Below are positions 1 to 7,717 of a stretch of DNA of 64,000 nt, one piece after another. The translations under genes and the position numbers were made by a program. The stretch is taken from positions 372,001 through 436,000 of the forward strand of contig NZ_BJUW01000001.1 of assembly GCF_007988825.1 (NCBI RefSeq), given 5' to 3'. Below the pieces are notes generated by a model. That model worked only from the letters and a program-made list of their open reading frames with translations. It had not been told where the DNA came from and did not search any database. This DNA comes from Microbacterium aerolatum. GTDB lineage: Bacteria > Actinomycetota > Actinomycetes > Actinomycetales > Microbacteriaceae. Position 1 is the stretch's first letter; each line of letters starts with the position of its first letter.

Positions 1-104
1 GATGAGAACTGCGATACCGACCCAGGGTGATGTGAAGCTTCGTAGGTCTCAGTTGCGCCCTAGGCTGCATCGGCACTCGCGTGGGCGGCCGCTAGTCTCA
101 GAGC

Positions 105-914
105 GTGAGCACGGACAACAGAAGATTCATCTTTCGACCGCTCGCGGTCTTCGGCACCGTCGTGTCGGCGGCGTTGACGATCCTGCTTGGGTTCCTCCAG
201 GTCGGCAGCTGGGTCAATGAGAACGCAGTCTGGGTCCTCTGGGTTTCCATCGCCGCGCTCATCATCTGCATCCTGTTGTTGACCGCGCATCTCGCCGCAG
301 TAAAAGAGCAGGCAGGTGCTGCGGCGCGCGCAGCGGCCTCTGAAAGCGCGAAGGCCGTGACGGCGACGAATGAGGCGGCCGCCGCGAGAGAGGCGGCAAG
401 TATCGCGGAGCGTACTGCAGTCGACGAGCGAGAGACAGCGTTGCGCGCCGTCGAGGAGACCAGCGCCCTCAGAGAAAAACTGAAAGCCACCGAGGCGTTG
501 GCTCAAACGTCAACGGCTCTTGGCAAGCTGGACGGAAAGCTCGCTGATCAGCTGTTCGAGTACGCCTCCAACGAGGAGACTCTCACGATGCTCGGCATGT
601 TTTTCCCCTATGAGATTCCTCGCGGGGCGGTTGGTCGTATCGAGGAGCTTTCCAAGCTGCCGATGACTCGCGTTGCTCACAACGACGAACTGTCCGCGCA
701 TTTTCGGGCGCTGACTGAGGGAGCACAGGCGTGGTTGGATAAATTTCTGCCGTTGGTGTCGACGCGGGGCGATCACTTCACTACCCGGCTCGATCATGAC
801 GTGTCGCAGGAAGCGTACAAGCAGCACTCTGCGAAGACTGACGAGCTCGGAGACGCCGGATTCAGGCTGCACGAAAGGATGCTTGCCTACCAGCGCTACT
901 ACGCGTCAGTCTGA
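105..914 (+). CDS. Hypothetical membrane protein with coiled coil
   Basis: Unrecognised 269-residue protein. The GTG start is chosen because the protein then opens with a short basic segment followed by two hydrophobic helices, at about residues 13-35 and 42-63. After these comes a long Ala/Glu/Lys-rich stretch (about 65-135) with heptad character, likely a coiled coil, and then a mixed globular C-terminal part. The topology suggests a membrane hairpin that holds a cytoplasmic coiled-coil domain. No catalytic motif is visible. It has no operon partner and is followed by about 330 bases before the next gene. Shine-Dalgarno sequence is weak, so the start is uncertain. Confidence 0.7.
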   Translation: MSTDNRRFIFRPLAVFGTVVSAALTILLGFLQVGSWVNENAVWVLWVSIAALIICILLLTAHLAAVKEQAGAAARAAASESAKAVTATNEAAAAREAASIAERTAVDERETALRAVEETSALREKLKATEALAQTSTALGKLDGKLADQLFEYASNEETLTMLGMFFPYEIPRGAVGRIEELSKLPMTRVAHNDELSAHFRALTEGAQAWLDKFLPLVSTRGDHFTTRLDHDVSQEAYKQHSAKTDELGDAGFRLHERMLAYQRYYASV

Positions 915-1245
915 TGACCGCCGTCACTACCGGGCGATTGAAGCGAGTCCGGCCGCTGCGACGCCGAGAAGTTGTCTTGAAGGCGGGCAGGTTCAAGAAC
1001 TGCATACGCACGCGTCGTGCTCGGCAACCGTCTCAGATGCGACACGGCCCGCAGTACTACTAGCCACAGTTCATGCTTCGTGAACCAGACCACCTCATGG
1101 AACTCTTCGAGGTCCGGGCACGATGCGGCGGCCTGAGAACGTGAGCGGTGTCGTCGAGCGGTACGTAACTACCTCGTCATTAGTGAGGAAGACGGGAGAG
1201 GCGCATGCGGTCGGCCGACGGCGTGCGATCCGACCGAGTACGTTG

Positions 1246-1884
1246 ATGTTCATGATCCCCGTCGAGAACCTTCTCGCGTTCGCGCTCGCATCCGTGGTCA
1301 TCATCGTGATTCCCGGGCCGAGCGTGCTGTTCGTCATCGGGCGGTCCATCGCGTACGGTCGGCGAGCGGGAGTTCTTAGCGTCGTGGGGAACAGGCTCGG
1401 GACGATCCCCGCTGTTGTCGCTGTGGCTTTCGGAGTCGGCGCGATTGTCGCCGCCTCCGCGGTCGCGTTCACCGTGATCAAGGTCGTAGGCGCGCTCTAC
1501 CTGGTCTGGCTCGGGATCCAGGCAATCCGGCACCGGAACGCGCACGTCGTGGATACGGGTCGCCCATCGCTGTCGTCGTGGAGGCTGCTGCGCCAAGGCT
1601 TCGTCGTGGGGCTCGCAAACCCGAAGACCATCGCGTTCTTCGTGGCAGTGCTCCCGCAGTTTGTCGCGCCTACCGCCGGTCCCGTGTGGGCACAGCTGCT
1701 CACCCTCGGCCTTGCGTTCCAGGCAATCGCTCTAATCTTCGACAGCACCTGGGCCCTAGCCGCCGGCACTGCGCGCGCGTGGTTCGCCAGATCTCCGCGC
1801 CGCATCTCAACGCTCTCCGGCGCCGGGGGCGCGATGATGATCGGGCTGGGTGGGACGCTCGCGTTCGCAGGGTCCAAGAACTGA
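1246..1884 (+). CDS. LysE/RhtB family amino acid exporter
   Basis: A 212-residue, very hydrophobic protein with the features of the LysE/RhtB exporter family, which pumps amino acids or related metabolites out of the cell. Near the N-terminus it has the family segment IPGPSVLFVIGRSIAYGRR and then about five or six membrane helices; length is the family norm (200-220). The open frame extends upstream to 1123, but that extension is basic and not family-like, so a start at ATG 1246 (or 1252) is preferred. It stands alone, and the substrate cannot be read from the sequence. Confidence 0.9.
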   Translation: MFMIPVENLLAFALASVVIIVIPGPSVLFVIGRSIAYGRRAGVLSVVGNRLGTIPAVVAVAFGVGAIVAASAVAFTVIKVVGALYLVWLGIQAIRHRNAHVVDTGRPSLSSWRLLRQGFVVGLANPKTIAFFVAVLPQFVAPTAGPVWAQLLTLGLAFQAIALIFDSTWALAAGTARAWFARSPRRISTLSGAGGAMMIGLGGTLAFAGSKN

Positions 1885-1945
1885 ATTCGCCTCGAATCGC
1901 CGGATGCCGCAGCTGGCGGGTCTCTCTGCCCTGGAGGAGCCGCCG

Positions 1946-2203
1946 CTACTCGTAGCTCTTATGGACGTGCCAGCCGTGCTCTCCCTTGTACACGTCGAAG
2001 ACGAGGGAGGTGCCCTGGTCGTTCGTGCCTTGGAATCGCCATCCGTAGAGGCCGTGGTGCGCCTCGAGCGGCGCACTCCAGATTGAGTGGCGCAGGCGGG
2101 TCGGGGTGTCGGTCATTCTCCACCGCTGGCCACCGTAGACCATGCGGACGGGGATGTCGTTGCTGAGCCATAGGGTCACAGGGTGTTCGACGGTGGTGAG
2201 CAT
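1946..2203 (-). CDS. Small conserved hypothetical protein
   Basis: An 85-residue soluble protein rich in aromatic residues and Trp (HPVTLWLSNDIPVRMVY near the start, YGWRFQGTND and GWHVHKSYE toward the end). The pattern of short beta strands and conserved aromatics resembles small actinobacterial proteins of the DUF6504 kind, but this link is from memory of style and is not certain. It is transcribed away from the gene at 2273, so the 69 bases between them must hold both promoters. No function can be assigned. Confidence 0.65.
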   Translation of the reverse strand: MLTTVEHPVTLWLSNDIPVRMVYGGQRWRMTDTPTRLRHSIWSAPLEAHHGLYGWRFQGTNDQGTSLVFDVYKGEHGWHVHKSYE

Positions 2204-2272
2204 GACATCGATGATAGAACATAGCTTCGAAGGTTGCTAGAGTGAAAGTCGGTCGGAGAGAGGAACGCCGAC

Positions 2273-2587
2273 GTGGGGACAAGTAAGCGACTCGCTCCGT
2301 ACTACGACATGCAGGCGCAGCACCGGGCGATACTTGCAGCGGCGAAAGCAGGCTCGCTGCAGTCGCTCACCGACCGCGAGCTTGCTCTGCGTGAGCACCC
2401 GCTCACCATCTACCCGCAGCCGCTGAAACCGGTCCTCGCCTGGGTGAGGTTCGGATCCGAAGCCGTGCGCGTCGACGCCAAGCTCGCCAGGTCAACGCCG
2501 CTGGCTGCAGGGATCGAGTTCCGGGCCGGCGACCAGATCTTCCGATGCTGGGTGTGGGGTAGCGCTGTGCAGGCGCGCGCCCAGTAG
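2273..2587 (+). CDS. Small conserved hypothetical protein
   Basis: A 104-residue protein starting at GTG, with a purine-rich GAGAGGAA ribosome site about ten bases upstream. It has an N-terminal helical part (about 1-40), then beta-type sequence around KPVLAWVRFGSEAVRVDAKL and DQIFRCWVWGS. The second half looks like a small OB- or barrel-type fold, which is inference. It is divergent from the 1946-2203 gene and is followed by a long non-coding stretch. Function unknown. Confidence 0.65.
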   Translation: MGTSKRLAPYYDMQAQHRAILAAAKAGSLQSLTDRELALREHPLTIYPQPLKPVLAWVRFGSEAVRVDAKLARSTPLAAGIEFRAGDQIFRCWVWGSAVQARAQ

Positions 2588-3337
2588 CCCCAGTACGACG
2601 CCGTACCTCAGGGTGAATGGGGCGAATCAGCCAAGGAAACCAAGGACCTGCCAAGGTCACCTTGGCTGGAGCTTTCCTTACTCTCGACTGGGATCGGAGA
2701 CCGCTGCCAAGGTTGCCAAATAGTAGATAGTGTTCATGAGAGAGAAAAGTAAGTAAGTAGCAAATAGGGGAACTTCTCTCCTGAAATCCCCTACATAGGG
2801 CACCCCACACTTGGCAACCTTGGCAGGTGCCACGTCTTACCGCTGCAAACTGGGATTTTTCCGGAGTTTGACCTTGGCAACCACCTTGGCAGGTCTTGGC
2901 CGTCAGACGATGTACTCCCGGACTGAAGTGGTCTCGCCTCGTATACGATCCACAGGCAGACCTGCTCCGAGGTGATGGCGCGGCATCGAGTATCTCGCGT
3001 GCAGCAGGCATGGAGCACTTCAATGCGGTCGGCATAGAGGAACCACGCCGCGGCCTCGCTCACAGCCGGGCTGTCGATCCTCGGGGTGGCCATGGAAAGC
3101 CTCAGCTTCCCGAGCGCGTGCAGGCAACTGCAGCTCCCTAGTAGGCCACTCAACGTCATCGACATCCCAGAGGACGACTTGGAACCGTTGGCGGTTCGGG
3201 TAGTCGCGCCCGGGTTTTGCTGAGATGCTCCTAGTCGAATGGTTCAGATGTCAGCGGTCTAGGCCAGACTCGGAAGGGGCAGAACGCCCGTGCATCCCAC
3301 CAAAATGGTCGTAGCCACTTTCTGAGAAACGAGCCCC
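2588..3337. other. Gene-free stretch with decayed sequence
   Basis: No convincing intact gene in 750 bases. The left part (2631-2889) carries the CCAAGG/CCTTGG cluster described separately and an AT-richer core (about 2715-2790). The right part (about 2890-3230) has short minus-strand open segments in all three frames, for example PNRQRFQVVLWDVDDVEWP in one and AVSEAAAWFLYADRIEVL in another. No frame stays open with natural codon use, which fits a gene broken by several frameshifts. Confidence 0.5.
2631..2889. repeat. Cluster of CCAAGG/CCTTGG palindromic hexamers
   Basis: Eight copies of the self-complementary hexamer pair lie at 2631, 2640, 2651, 2660 (as CCTTGG), 2707, 2818, 2872 and 2884, several extended to GCCAAGGT or CCTTGGCA(A). 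Half-copies TTGCCAAA (2714) and TTGGCA (2811) sit between them. The left group reads mainly CCAAGG and the right group mainly CCTTGG, so the whole array is a loose inverted repeat around an AT-rich centre near 2715-2800. This layout is like an iteron/origin or a multi-site binding region. Confidence 0.6.
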
Positions 3338-3931
3338 ATGTCAGATCACAACCCCAATCCCGCTCAGCCGTCGGATCCGTCGCGGGGTGCCGATGCCGTT
3401 CCGCCCGCGCATTCAGAAACGGAGCCGGCGTCGTTCGCCACTCAGAAGTTCTCTGAGACGTCGCGGAAGCGCAGCTGGAAGCTCCCGGCCATCGTCGCCG
3501 TCGGCGCGGTCGTCGTCGTTGCCGCCGCTGGAGGCGTCGTCTATGCCGTCACGCAGCCTACACAGATCGAGCGCACTTACGAGGTGTGCGGGGGAACCAA
3601 GGCGCTGGTGAAGTATTTCGAGGAGAATGACTGGGATTCCGGAGACCTGATGGAGACTGCAGCGCCCTTGTACGAGGGCGTGCTCACCGTGGAGGACGAC
3701 GGAGCGGCCCTCATCATCCAGACTAAGAGCGAAGATATCGACCCGCTGGGTGTTACTGCCCTGGCGATGGACTGCGTGTTCGAAGAGCTGCCCGTCCCAG
3801 GATACGTGCAGTCCAACATCAGAGCCGTCACCGCATCTTCCGGGCGCTTGACGGAGAAGTGGGACGGCTACGACGCCACGTTCGGTTACCACCCCGACAA
3901 CGGCGCGAACATCGTCATCGTCAAGCGCTGA
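3338..3931 (+). CDS. Membrane-anchored hypothetical protein
   Basis: Unrecognised 197-residue protein. The first 45 residues are Pro/Ser-rich and hydrophilic, followed by one membrane helix (IVAVGAVVVVAAAGGVVYAV, about residues 51-70) and an exported domain of about 125 residues with two cysteines (CGG near residue 85, DCVFEEL near 146) that could form a disulfide. The N-in, C-out topology is typical of Gram-positive surface-anchored proteins of unknown role. The domain ends in a beta-rich segment (ANIVIVKR). Alone on its strand, with about 120 bases to the next element. Confidence 0.75.
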   Translation: MSDHNPNPAQPSDPSRGADAVPPAHSETEPASFATQKFSETSRKRSWKLPAIVAVGAVVVVAAAGGVVYAVTQPTQIERTYEVCGGTKALVKYFEENDWDSGDLMETAAPLYEGVLTVEDDGAALIIQTKSEDIDPLGVTALAMDCVFEELPVPGYVQSNIRAVTASSGRLTEKWDGYDATFGYHPDNGANIVIVKR

Positions 3932-4047
3932 GTCCACAGGCTCAATCCCACCCAGCCTTGAAGACTGACGATCAGCGCCGTGAGCAGGATGTTTGGTGCA
4001 CCGGGGGCGAGTCGCGACGGTCGACATCCGCCAGGGCGCACCGCCCG

Positions 4048-4362
4048 TCACGCCACCAAGAAGGACGCCCTCGCGCACGATCCTGAAGCTGCCCGTCCCG
4101 TAGTCGTTCGATGTTGCTGGGTTCGTCGACGCCGCCGCTGCCGGGGGAGTCGTGTGTTCAGCCACTGCGCCCACGTCCACGAGTCCTCGATCCCTGTGTG
4201 AAGAACACGGAGGACCTCACGGAGCCCGCCCACCACGGTTCCGTTCCAGAGCTCGAACTGCGGATAGAGCAGCATGCCGTCATCGGTGCGCATACCAGCA
4301 ACACGCCTGAGATCGTTGCCAGGCGGGTTCATGCTCGTCGCCTCGAGCTGATCTAGGCACAA
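4048..4362 (-). pseudogene. Truncated, frameshifted copy of the ParS-like antitoxin gene
   Basis: The segment about 4084-4306 is a diverged duplicate of about 5739-5956 inside the antitoxin gene at 5690-6121. Shared protein runs include LLYPQF, EVLRVL and SWTWAQWLNTRLP. The copy lacks the N-terminal third and carries an extra base in a run of C (five instead of four, near 4137-4142). After LNTRLP the reading frame is lost, while the shifted frame still reads GSGGVDEPSNIERLRDGQL, like the intact gene. Homology stops near 4084 before the end of the domain. It is a dead copy and should not make a functional protein. Confidence 0.8.
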
Positions 4363-4419
4363 CGCGCGCCCTACCCAAGAGCCCAGTGTCGGTGAGAAAA
4401 CACCTCAGCCTGTGCCTAG
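4353..4419. repeat. Short inverted repeat between pseudogene and 344-aa gene
   Basis: CTAGGCACA at 4353-4361 and its exact complement TGTGCCTAG at 4411-4419 enclose 49 bases. It sits exactly between the pseudogene copy and the 344-residue gene. It may be a transcription stop for the operon above, or the scar of the event that made the duplication. Confidence 0.45.
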
Positions 4420-4462
4420 ACACCTTGAGCAGGGACGCCCAGTCGTTCCAACCATCGAGCGG

Positions 4463-5497
4463 TCAAGCCGCGGTCGTCGGTGCTGTGCTTTCTTGCAGCC
4501 ACACGACGCACGTGATCACCGAGCTCCCGACACGGTCGCCGACGGCCAGGAAAACGGGAGCGGGCAGGATGTCGCCGTCGTGGACTGGCAGGAGCACGCT
4601 GTCCTCGACGATCCATGCCGCGTCCGGCCCCGCAACAACGTACGTGCCCCTATCGTCGACGCGGTCGACGAGGATGCCGGCGAGGATGCGAACGATAGGC
4701 GTGGTGAGCGTCCACTGGGCGCGCGTGTGGACGTAGAGGTGGTCGCCGAGCGTTACCTGCTCGACGCCCCGTCGGGAGTCTGGGTGCTGTATCGCTTCCC
4801 CGACGCTGTCGGCCGTGGTGGCCACGCTGGTGGGCACGGCGACGACGAGTCCACTGTGCCAACTCCCCGCTCCGGCCGGTACGGCATGCGAGCGTGAGGT
4901 GATCTTCGACCAATACCCGGCTGCGGAGATGGCGTGCACGGACCCGGACGCGGTAACGAACAGCGTGACAGCCTCCAGCTCGGCCGGGATCTGTCGGTGG
5001 GCGTCGGCGCGGCCGCGCCGACCCGGGGTGAGTACGAACCCGCGTGGGACCTCGAACGCGAGTACAGACTCATCATCGGCGTATCGACCAAGTACGGCCC
5101 GTATGTCTGGCATGCCGGCGCTCGCGCCGCCCGGTTGCAGCCGGTTGAACGAGGTCATCTCCTCGCGGGCGAAGACGAACCCGCCCGCCACGACCAAACC
5201 CGCGTGGATCGGGTCGTCCTCGAAGATCCGAAGCGGGACGCACCACAAGATCCGCTCACCGTCAGCGGAATCCTCCGACCTGAGGATGCCGCCCCAGAAC
5301 GCGATCTCATCAAGCACTTCCTCGTTGTCAATAGGTCGAACCGGGTCCCCCTGCAACGTGTCGAGTGCGAGCATCGCCGGTTGCCACCCCGGTTGCCCCA
5401 CCGGAGTGATGGTGAAAGGCGCGTGGATCACCAGGCCCGCCGCGACATCCACGACGAACAAGCCGCCCGCGGTACGAATCCCGTATAGCGCCGTCAC
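4463..5497 (-). CDS. Hypothetical protein, last gene of ParS-like operon
   Basis: Unrecognised 344-residue protein with a GTG start. No signal peptide, membrane helix or known catalytic motif is visible. The sequence alternates short beta-type and loop segments throughout (for example GLFVVDVAAGLVIHAPF near the start; ILAGILVDRVDDRGTYVVAG near 285), which suggests a repeated beta domain. It is the third gene of a minus-strand run with the ParS-like protein and the 45-residue protein, separated from the latter by 45 bases. Its partner role in a toxin-antitoxin-like unit is plausible from position only; it has no RES-domain features. Confidence 0.65.
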   Translation of the reverse strand: MTALYGIRTAGGLFVVDVAAGLVIHAPFTITPVGQPGWQPAMLALDTLQGDPVRPIDNEEVLDEIAFWGGILRSEDSADGERILWCVPLRIFEDDPIHAGLVVAGGFVFAREEMTSFNRLQPGGASAGMPDIRAVLGRYADDESVLAFEVPRGFVLTPGRRGRADAHRQIPAELEAVTLFVTASGSVHAISAAGYWSKITSRSHAVPAGAGSWHSGLVVAVPTSVATTADSVGEAIQHPDSRRGVEQVTLGDHLYVHTRAQWTLTTPIVRILAGILVDRVDDRGTYVVAGPDAAWIVEDSVLLPVHDGDILPAPVFLAVGDRVGSSVITCVVWLQESTAPTTAA

Positions 5498-5542
5498 CGC
5501 CGTTCCCGCCCGCCGGACGTGAACCGGACGATGCGACGACCA

Positions 5543-5680
5543 CTACGCATCGGGTCGACCTTCCCGCTCGAGTACTCCGAGAAGAAGCTCCACCGCCAGG
5601 TGCAGCTCGTCATACCCATGCATGTAGAACCGAGCATCCATGTCCGGCCAGGGGACATCATCGAGCCGTGACAGTTCCAC
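5543..5680 (-). CDS. Small 45-residue protein coupled to ParS-like gene
   Basis: After the TAA of the upstream antitoxin gene the same frame reopens, and a GTG nine bases later starts a 45-residue protein. It reads MELSRLDDVPWPDMDARFYM and continues through HGYDELHLAVELLL to GREGRPDA-like charged sequence. It has an acidic-aromatic N-terminus, a helical C-terminal half and natural codon use. The very short gap suggests translational coupling. Function unknown; small acidic partners are common in toxin-antitoxin operons. Confidence 0.55.
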   Translation of the reverse strand: MELSRLDDVPWPDMDARFYMHGYDELHLAVELLLGVLEREGRPDA

Positions 5681-5689
5681 AGTGAACCA

Positions 5690-6121
5690 TTAGGAGCTCC
5701 ACGACCACGCGTCGTGTTTGGCTTCCAGGAGCACGTAGTCGAGCTGCCCCTCCCGCAGCCGTTCGATATAGCTCGGTTCGTCGACACCGTCGCTGCCGGG
5801 GAGCCGCGTGTTCAACCACTGCGCCCACGTCCATCGCGATTCGGTCCCCGTGCGAAGAACACGGAGGACCTCAGGGAGACCATCCACCACGGCTCCGTTC
5901 CAGAACTGGAACTGCGGGTAGAGCAGCACACCGTCCTCGGTGCGCAGCTCCAGCAGGTGAAGTGATGCGGCAGCGTCAGCCACCTGCGGTCCCGTCCAGC
6001 CGAGGGCGCGGGCAATCGACTGCGTCGTGTAGCACGGGCCGATGATGTCCGCCCATGGGTTTGGTTCGTCGCCGTCCGGTCGGGGCTCGTCGGGGTTCGG
6101 CGGGAGAGGGCTATCGCTCAT
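5690..6121 (-). CDS. Xre/MbcA/ParS-like antitoxin-domain protein
   Basis: A 143-residue protein. ATG at 6121 is chosen because AGGAG lies seven bases upstream and the frame before it is not protein-like. The N-terminus is Pro/Asp-rich. Residues about 28-60 form a helix-turn-helix-like segment (YTTQSIARALGWTGPQVADA), followed by GVLLYPQFQFWNG and a C-terminal part with WTWAQWLNTRL, LREGQLDYVL and AWSW. This order matches proteins ending in the MbcA/ParS toxin-binding domain, which normally neutralise RES-type toxins. No RES gene is present here. It heads a three-gene operon and is divergent from the regulator at 6468. Confidence 0.75.
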   Translation of the reverse strand: MSDSPLPPNPDEPRPDGDEPNPWADIIGPCYTTQSIARALGWTGPQVADAAASLHLLELRTEDGVLLYPQFQFWNGAVVDGLPEVLRVLRTGTESRWTWAQWLNTRLPGSDGVDEPSYIERLREGQLDYVLLEAKHDAWSWSS

Positions 6122-6370
6122 CGTTGGCTCCTGTATACCAAGGGGACACGCGGCCTCGGTTACATCATCATTACCCTGCTCAGCGCTCGGAAGCCATGGC
6201 TCTCGCCTGCTCTTCGCGCAGTGGTCGCCACTCTCGGGCGTCCACCATCGCGAACGAAGCGGTCCAGCAGCGTGCTGAACAGTCGCCCCGGCGCATCGGC
6301 GAGTGCGGCTCAGCCGAAGCCAGAGGTGGACAGGTTGGCGGTTTTGTTCGTCGATGCGCTGGTGCTGAAC

Positions 6371-6393
6371 TTCTCCAACGACCCGTTGGAGAA
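6371..6393. promoter_or_regulatory. Palindromic operator upstream of HTH/AbiEi-like gene
   Basis: A perfect inverted repeat: TTCTCCAAC, five bases (GACCC), GTTGGAGAA. It lies 75 bases before the start of the HTH regulator at 6468 and in the 346-base divergent gap with the ParS-like operon, so it could control both. Related palindromes occur at 7310, 8808 and 9019. The rest of the 6122-6467 gap shows no gene. Confidence 0.65.
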
Positions 6394-6467
6394 TTGGGAA
6401 GGCACAGGGCGGTTGATGAGCGTCTCGAGGAAGCCCGCGTAGGCTCGCGTAGACGCGAGGGGGCTGC

Positions 6468-7229
6468 ATGGAGGCATCGATTATTGTCCGGCGCATTCGC
6501 GCCGTGGGCGGTCTATCCCGAGCTGATCTCGCGCGGCTTGCTGGAGTGTCCGCGTCCACGGTCGGCCGCATCGAAAGCGGGACACTTGACCCGACCTGGG
6601 GCACGTTGCAGAAGTTGCTGAACGGCGTGGGGATGGTGCTGTCGGGCCAGACGGTGGTTTCTGCGGGTGACGTCAGCGCCATCGCTTCTGCGCGCGCGAT
6701 CCTTGAGGGGCGTCCTAAAGATGCGGATCCTCGATGGCTTGATGCGTGGCGTCGAGTGGGCTGGGTGAAGCCGCCGTCGCCGCCTGACGTCCTCGCATTG
6801 GCTGTGGCAGCCGGGAACGCGGCGAAGTTCGTCCGCCGCGCCGGCCGGCCGATCTACGTGGAGGCTCCCGGCCAGCGCGAATGGCAGGATCTTCCGCGCC
6901 TCATGACCGCAGCCGGCATCGACTATGCAATCTCCGGACTGGTTGCGACCCGGCCAGACCGAGTCACTTCCCTGGCAGCAGTTCCCATCATCTATGTTCA
7001 CGACCCGCGCAAAATGATCACGCGTCTCGGGCTGACTGAGACGGAACCGCTGCACGGCACAAAGCTCGTCGCCCCAACCTCGAACGAGATGTCCGGCATT
7101 GAGGAAGACGGCGGGCTGCGGTTCGTCACTCGCGCGCAGGCGATGCTGGATGCCTTCGCCTCCGGCGGACGGGAACAGGACAAGGCCGAAGCTGCCGCTC
7201 GGGACTGGCCCGACATCGCCACCGCGTGA
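6468..7229 (+). CDS. XRE HTH regulator with AbiEi-like C-terminal region
   Basis: A 253-residue protein. Residues about 1-60 form an XRE helix-turn-helix (LSRADLARLAGVSASTVGRI). The C-terminal region (about 110-245) has the layout of AbiEi antitoxins: YVEAPGQREW, then YAISGLVATR, VPIIYVHDPRKM, RLGL and RFVTRAQAMLDAF. AbiEi proteins bind operators and neutralise the nucleotidyltransferase toxin AbiEii. No AbiEii gene follows, so this is an orphan or a stand-alone regulator. It likely controls itself through the palindrome at 6371-6393. Start at ATG 6468, giving a normal HTH N-terminus. Confidence 0.75.
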   Translation: MEASIIVRRIRAVGGLSRADLARLAGVSASTVGRIESGTLDPTWGTLQKLLNGVGMVLSGQTVVSAGDVSAIASARAILEGRPKDADPRWLDAWRRVGWVKPPSPPDVLALAVAAGNAAKFVRRAGRPIYVEAPGQREWQDLPRLMTAAGIDYAISGLVATRPDRVTSLAAVPIIYVHDPRKMITRLGLTETEPLHGTKLVAPTSNEMSGIEEDGGLRFVTRAQAMLDAFASGGREQDKAEAAARDWPDIATA

Positions 7230-7309
7230 ACCGTCGCACCCGTCCTCGCCAGCCATCGACCTCGCCAGAGGCGGCCACAAGGCGTAGCTCCCGAGAACGG
7301 ACATACGAG

Positions 7310-7331
7310 TTCGCCAACGACCCGTGGCGAA
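7310..7331. promoter_or_regulatory. Second copy of the palindrome family
   Basis: TTCGCCA, eight bases, TGGCGAA. The centre (ACGACCCG) is the same as in the 6371 palindrome. It lies between the 3' end of the HTH gene and the 3' end of the Fic remnant, where no promoter is needed now, so it may be a relic. Confidence 0.45.
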
Positions 7332-7368
7332 TTGGTCGGAGCGCCACCTCGGGTGTCCACCGCGATTA

Positions 7369-7590
7369 TCAGCCTCGGGGGATGAACGTCTCGAAGCGTG
7401 CGTAGTAGACGTCCTGGAAGTAGCGGAATGTGTCGCGTAGGAGCTCGGGCTCATCGGCGTACTCGGCGAGACCTCGGAAGTAGTCCGCCTTCTCGTCGTC
7501 CAACACGACGAACGGCATCACATTGTTTGTGAGGCACAGTTCGAACATCACCAGCCGGCCGACGCGGCCGTTCGCGTTCTGAAACGGGCA
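7369..7590 (-). pseudogene. Fic-domain protein remnant (3' part only)
   Basis: The last 73 codons of a Fic-family gene are readable on the minus strand: PFQNANGRVGRLVMFELCL, then MPFVVLDDEKADYFRGL, and an ending after YYARFETFIPRG. Fic enzymes transfer AMP or similar groups using the motif HPFx(D/G)GNGR. Here the His codon is replaced by a Cys codon (TGC) and the glycine-rich loop reads NANGR. Upstream of 7590 the frame no longer matches the family. The gene is therefore truncated and catalytically dead. Confidence 0.75.
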
Positions 7591-7717
7591 CCGGTTGGGC
7601 CACGCGGTGGGTCGCCGAGAGTGATCTCCGCGAGAAGTACATCCTCTCCGCGGACTGAACGAACTGCCCCTTGTCGGCCGATAGTCCTCACTGACCACTG
7701 ACACGACGGGATCCATC

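Noticed and set aside
1123..1245. N-terminal extension of the LysE-type gene
   Set aside because: The extra 41 residues are basic and polar, unlike the family, which begins at the membrane helix.
2631..2889. CRISPR array
   Set aside because: The repeated unit is only a hexamer with irregular spacing; no spacer-repeat structure and no cas genes.
2403..3035. 210-codon open frame on the minus strand
   Set aside because: Crosses the CCAAGG array and the small gene at 2273; Cys/Gly/Pro-rich with no fold-like pattern.
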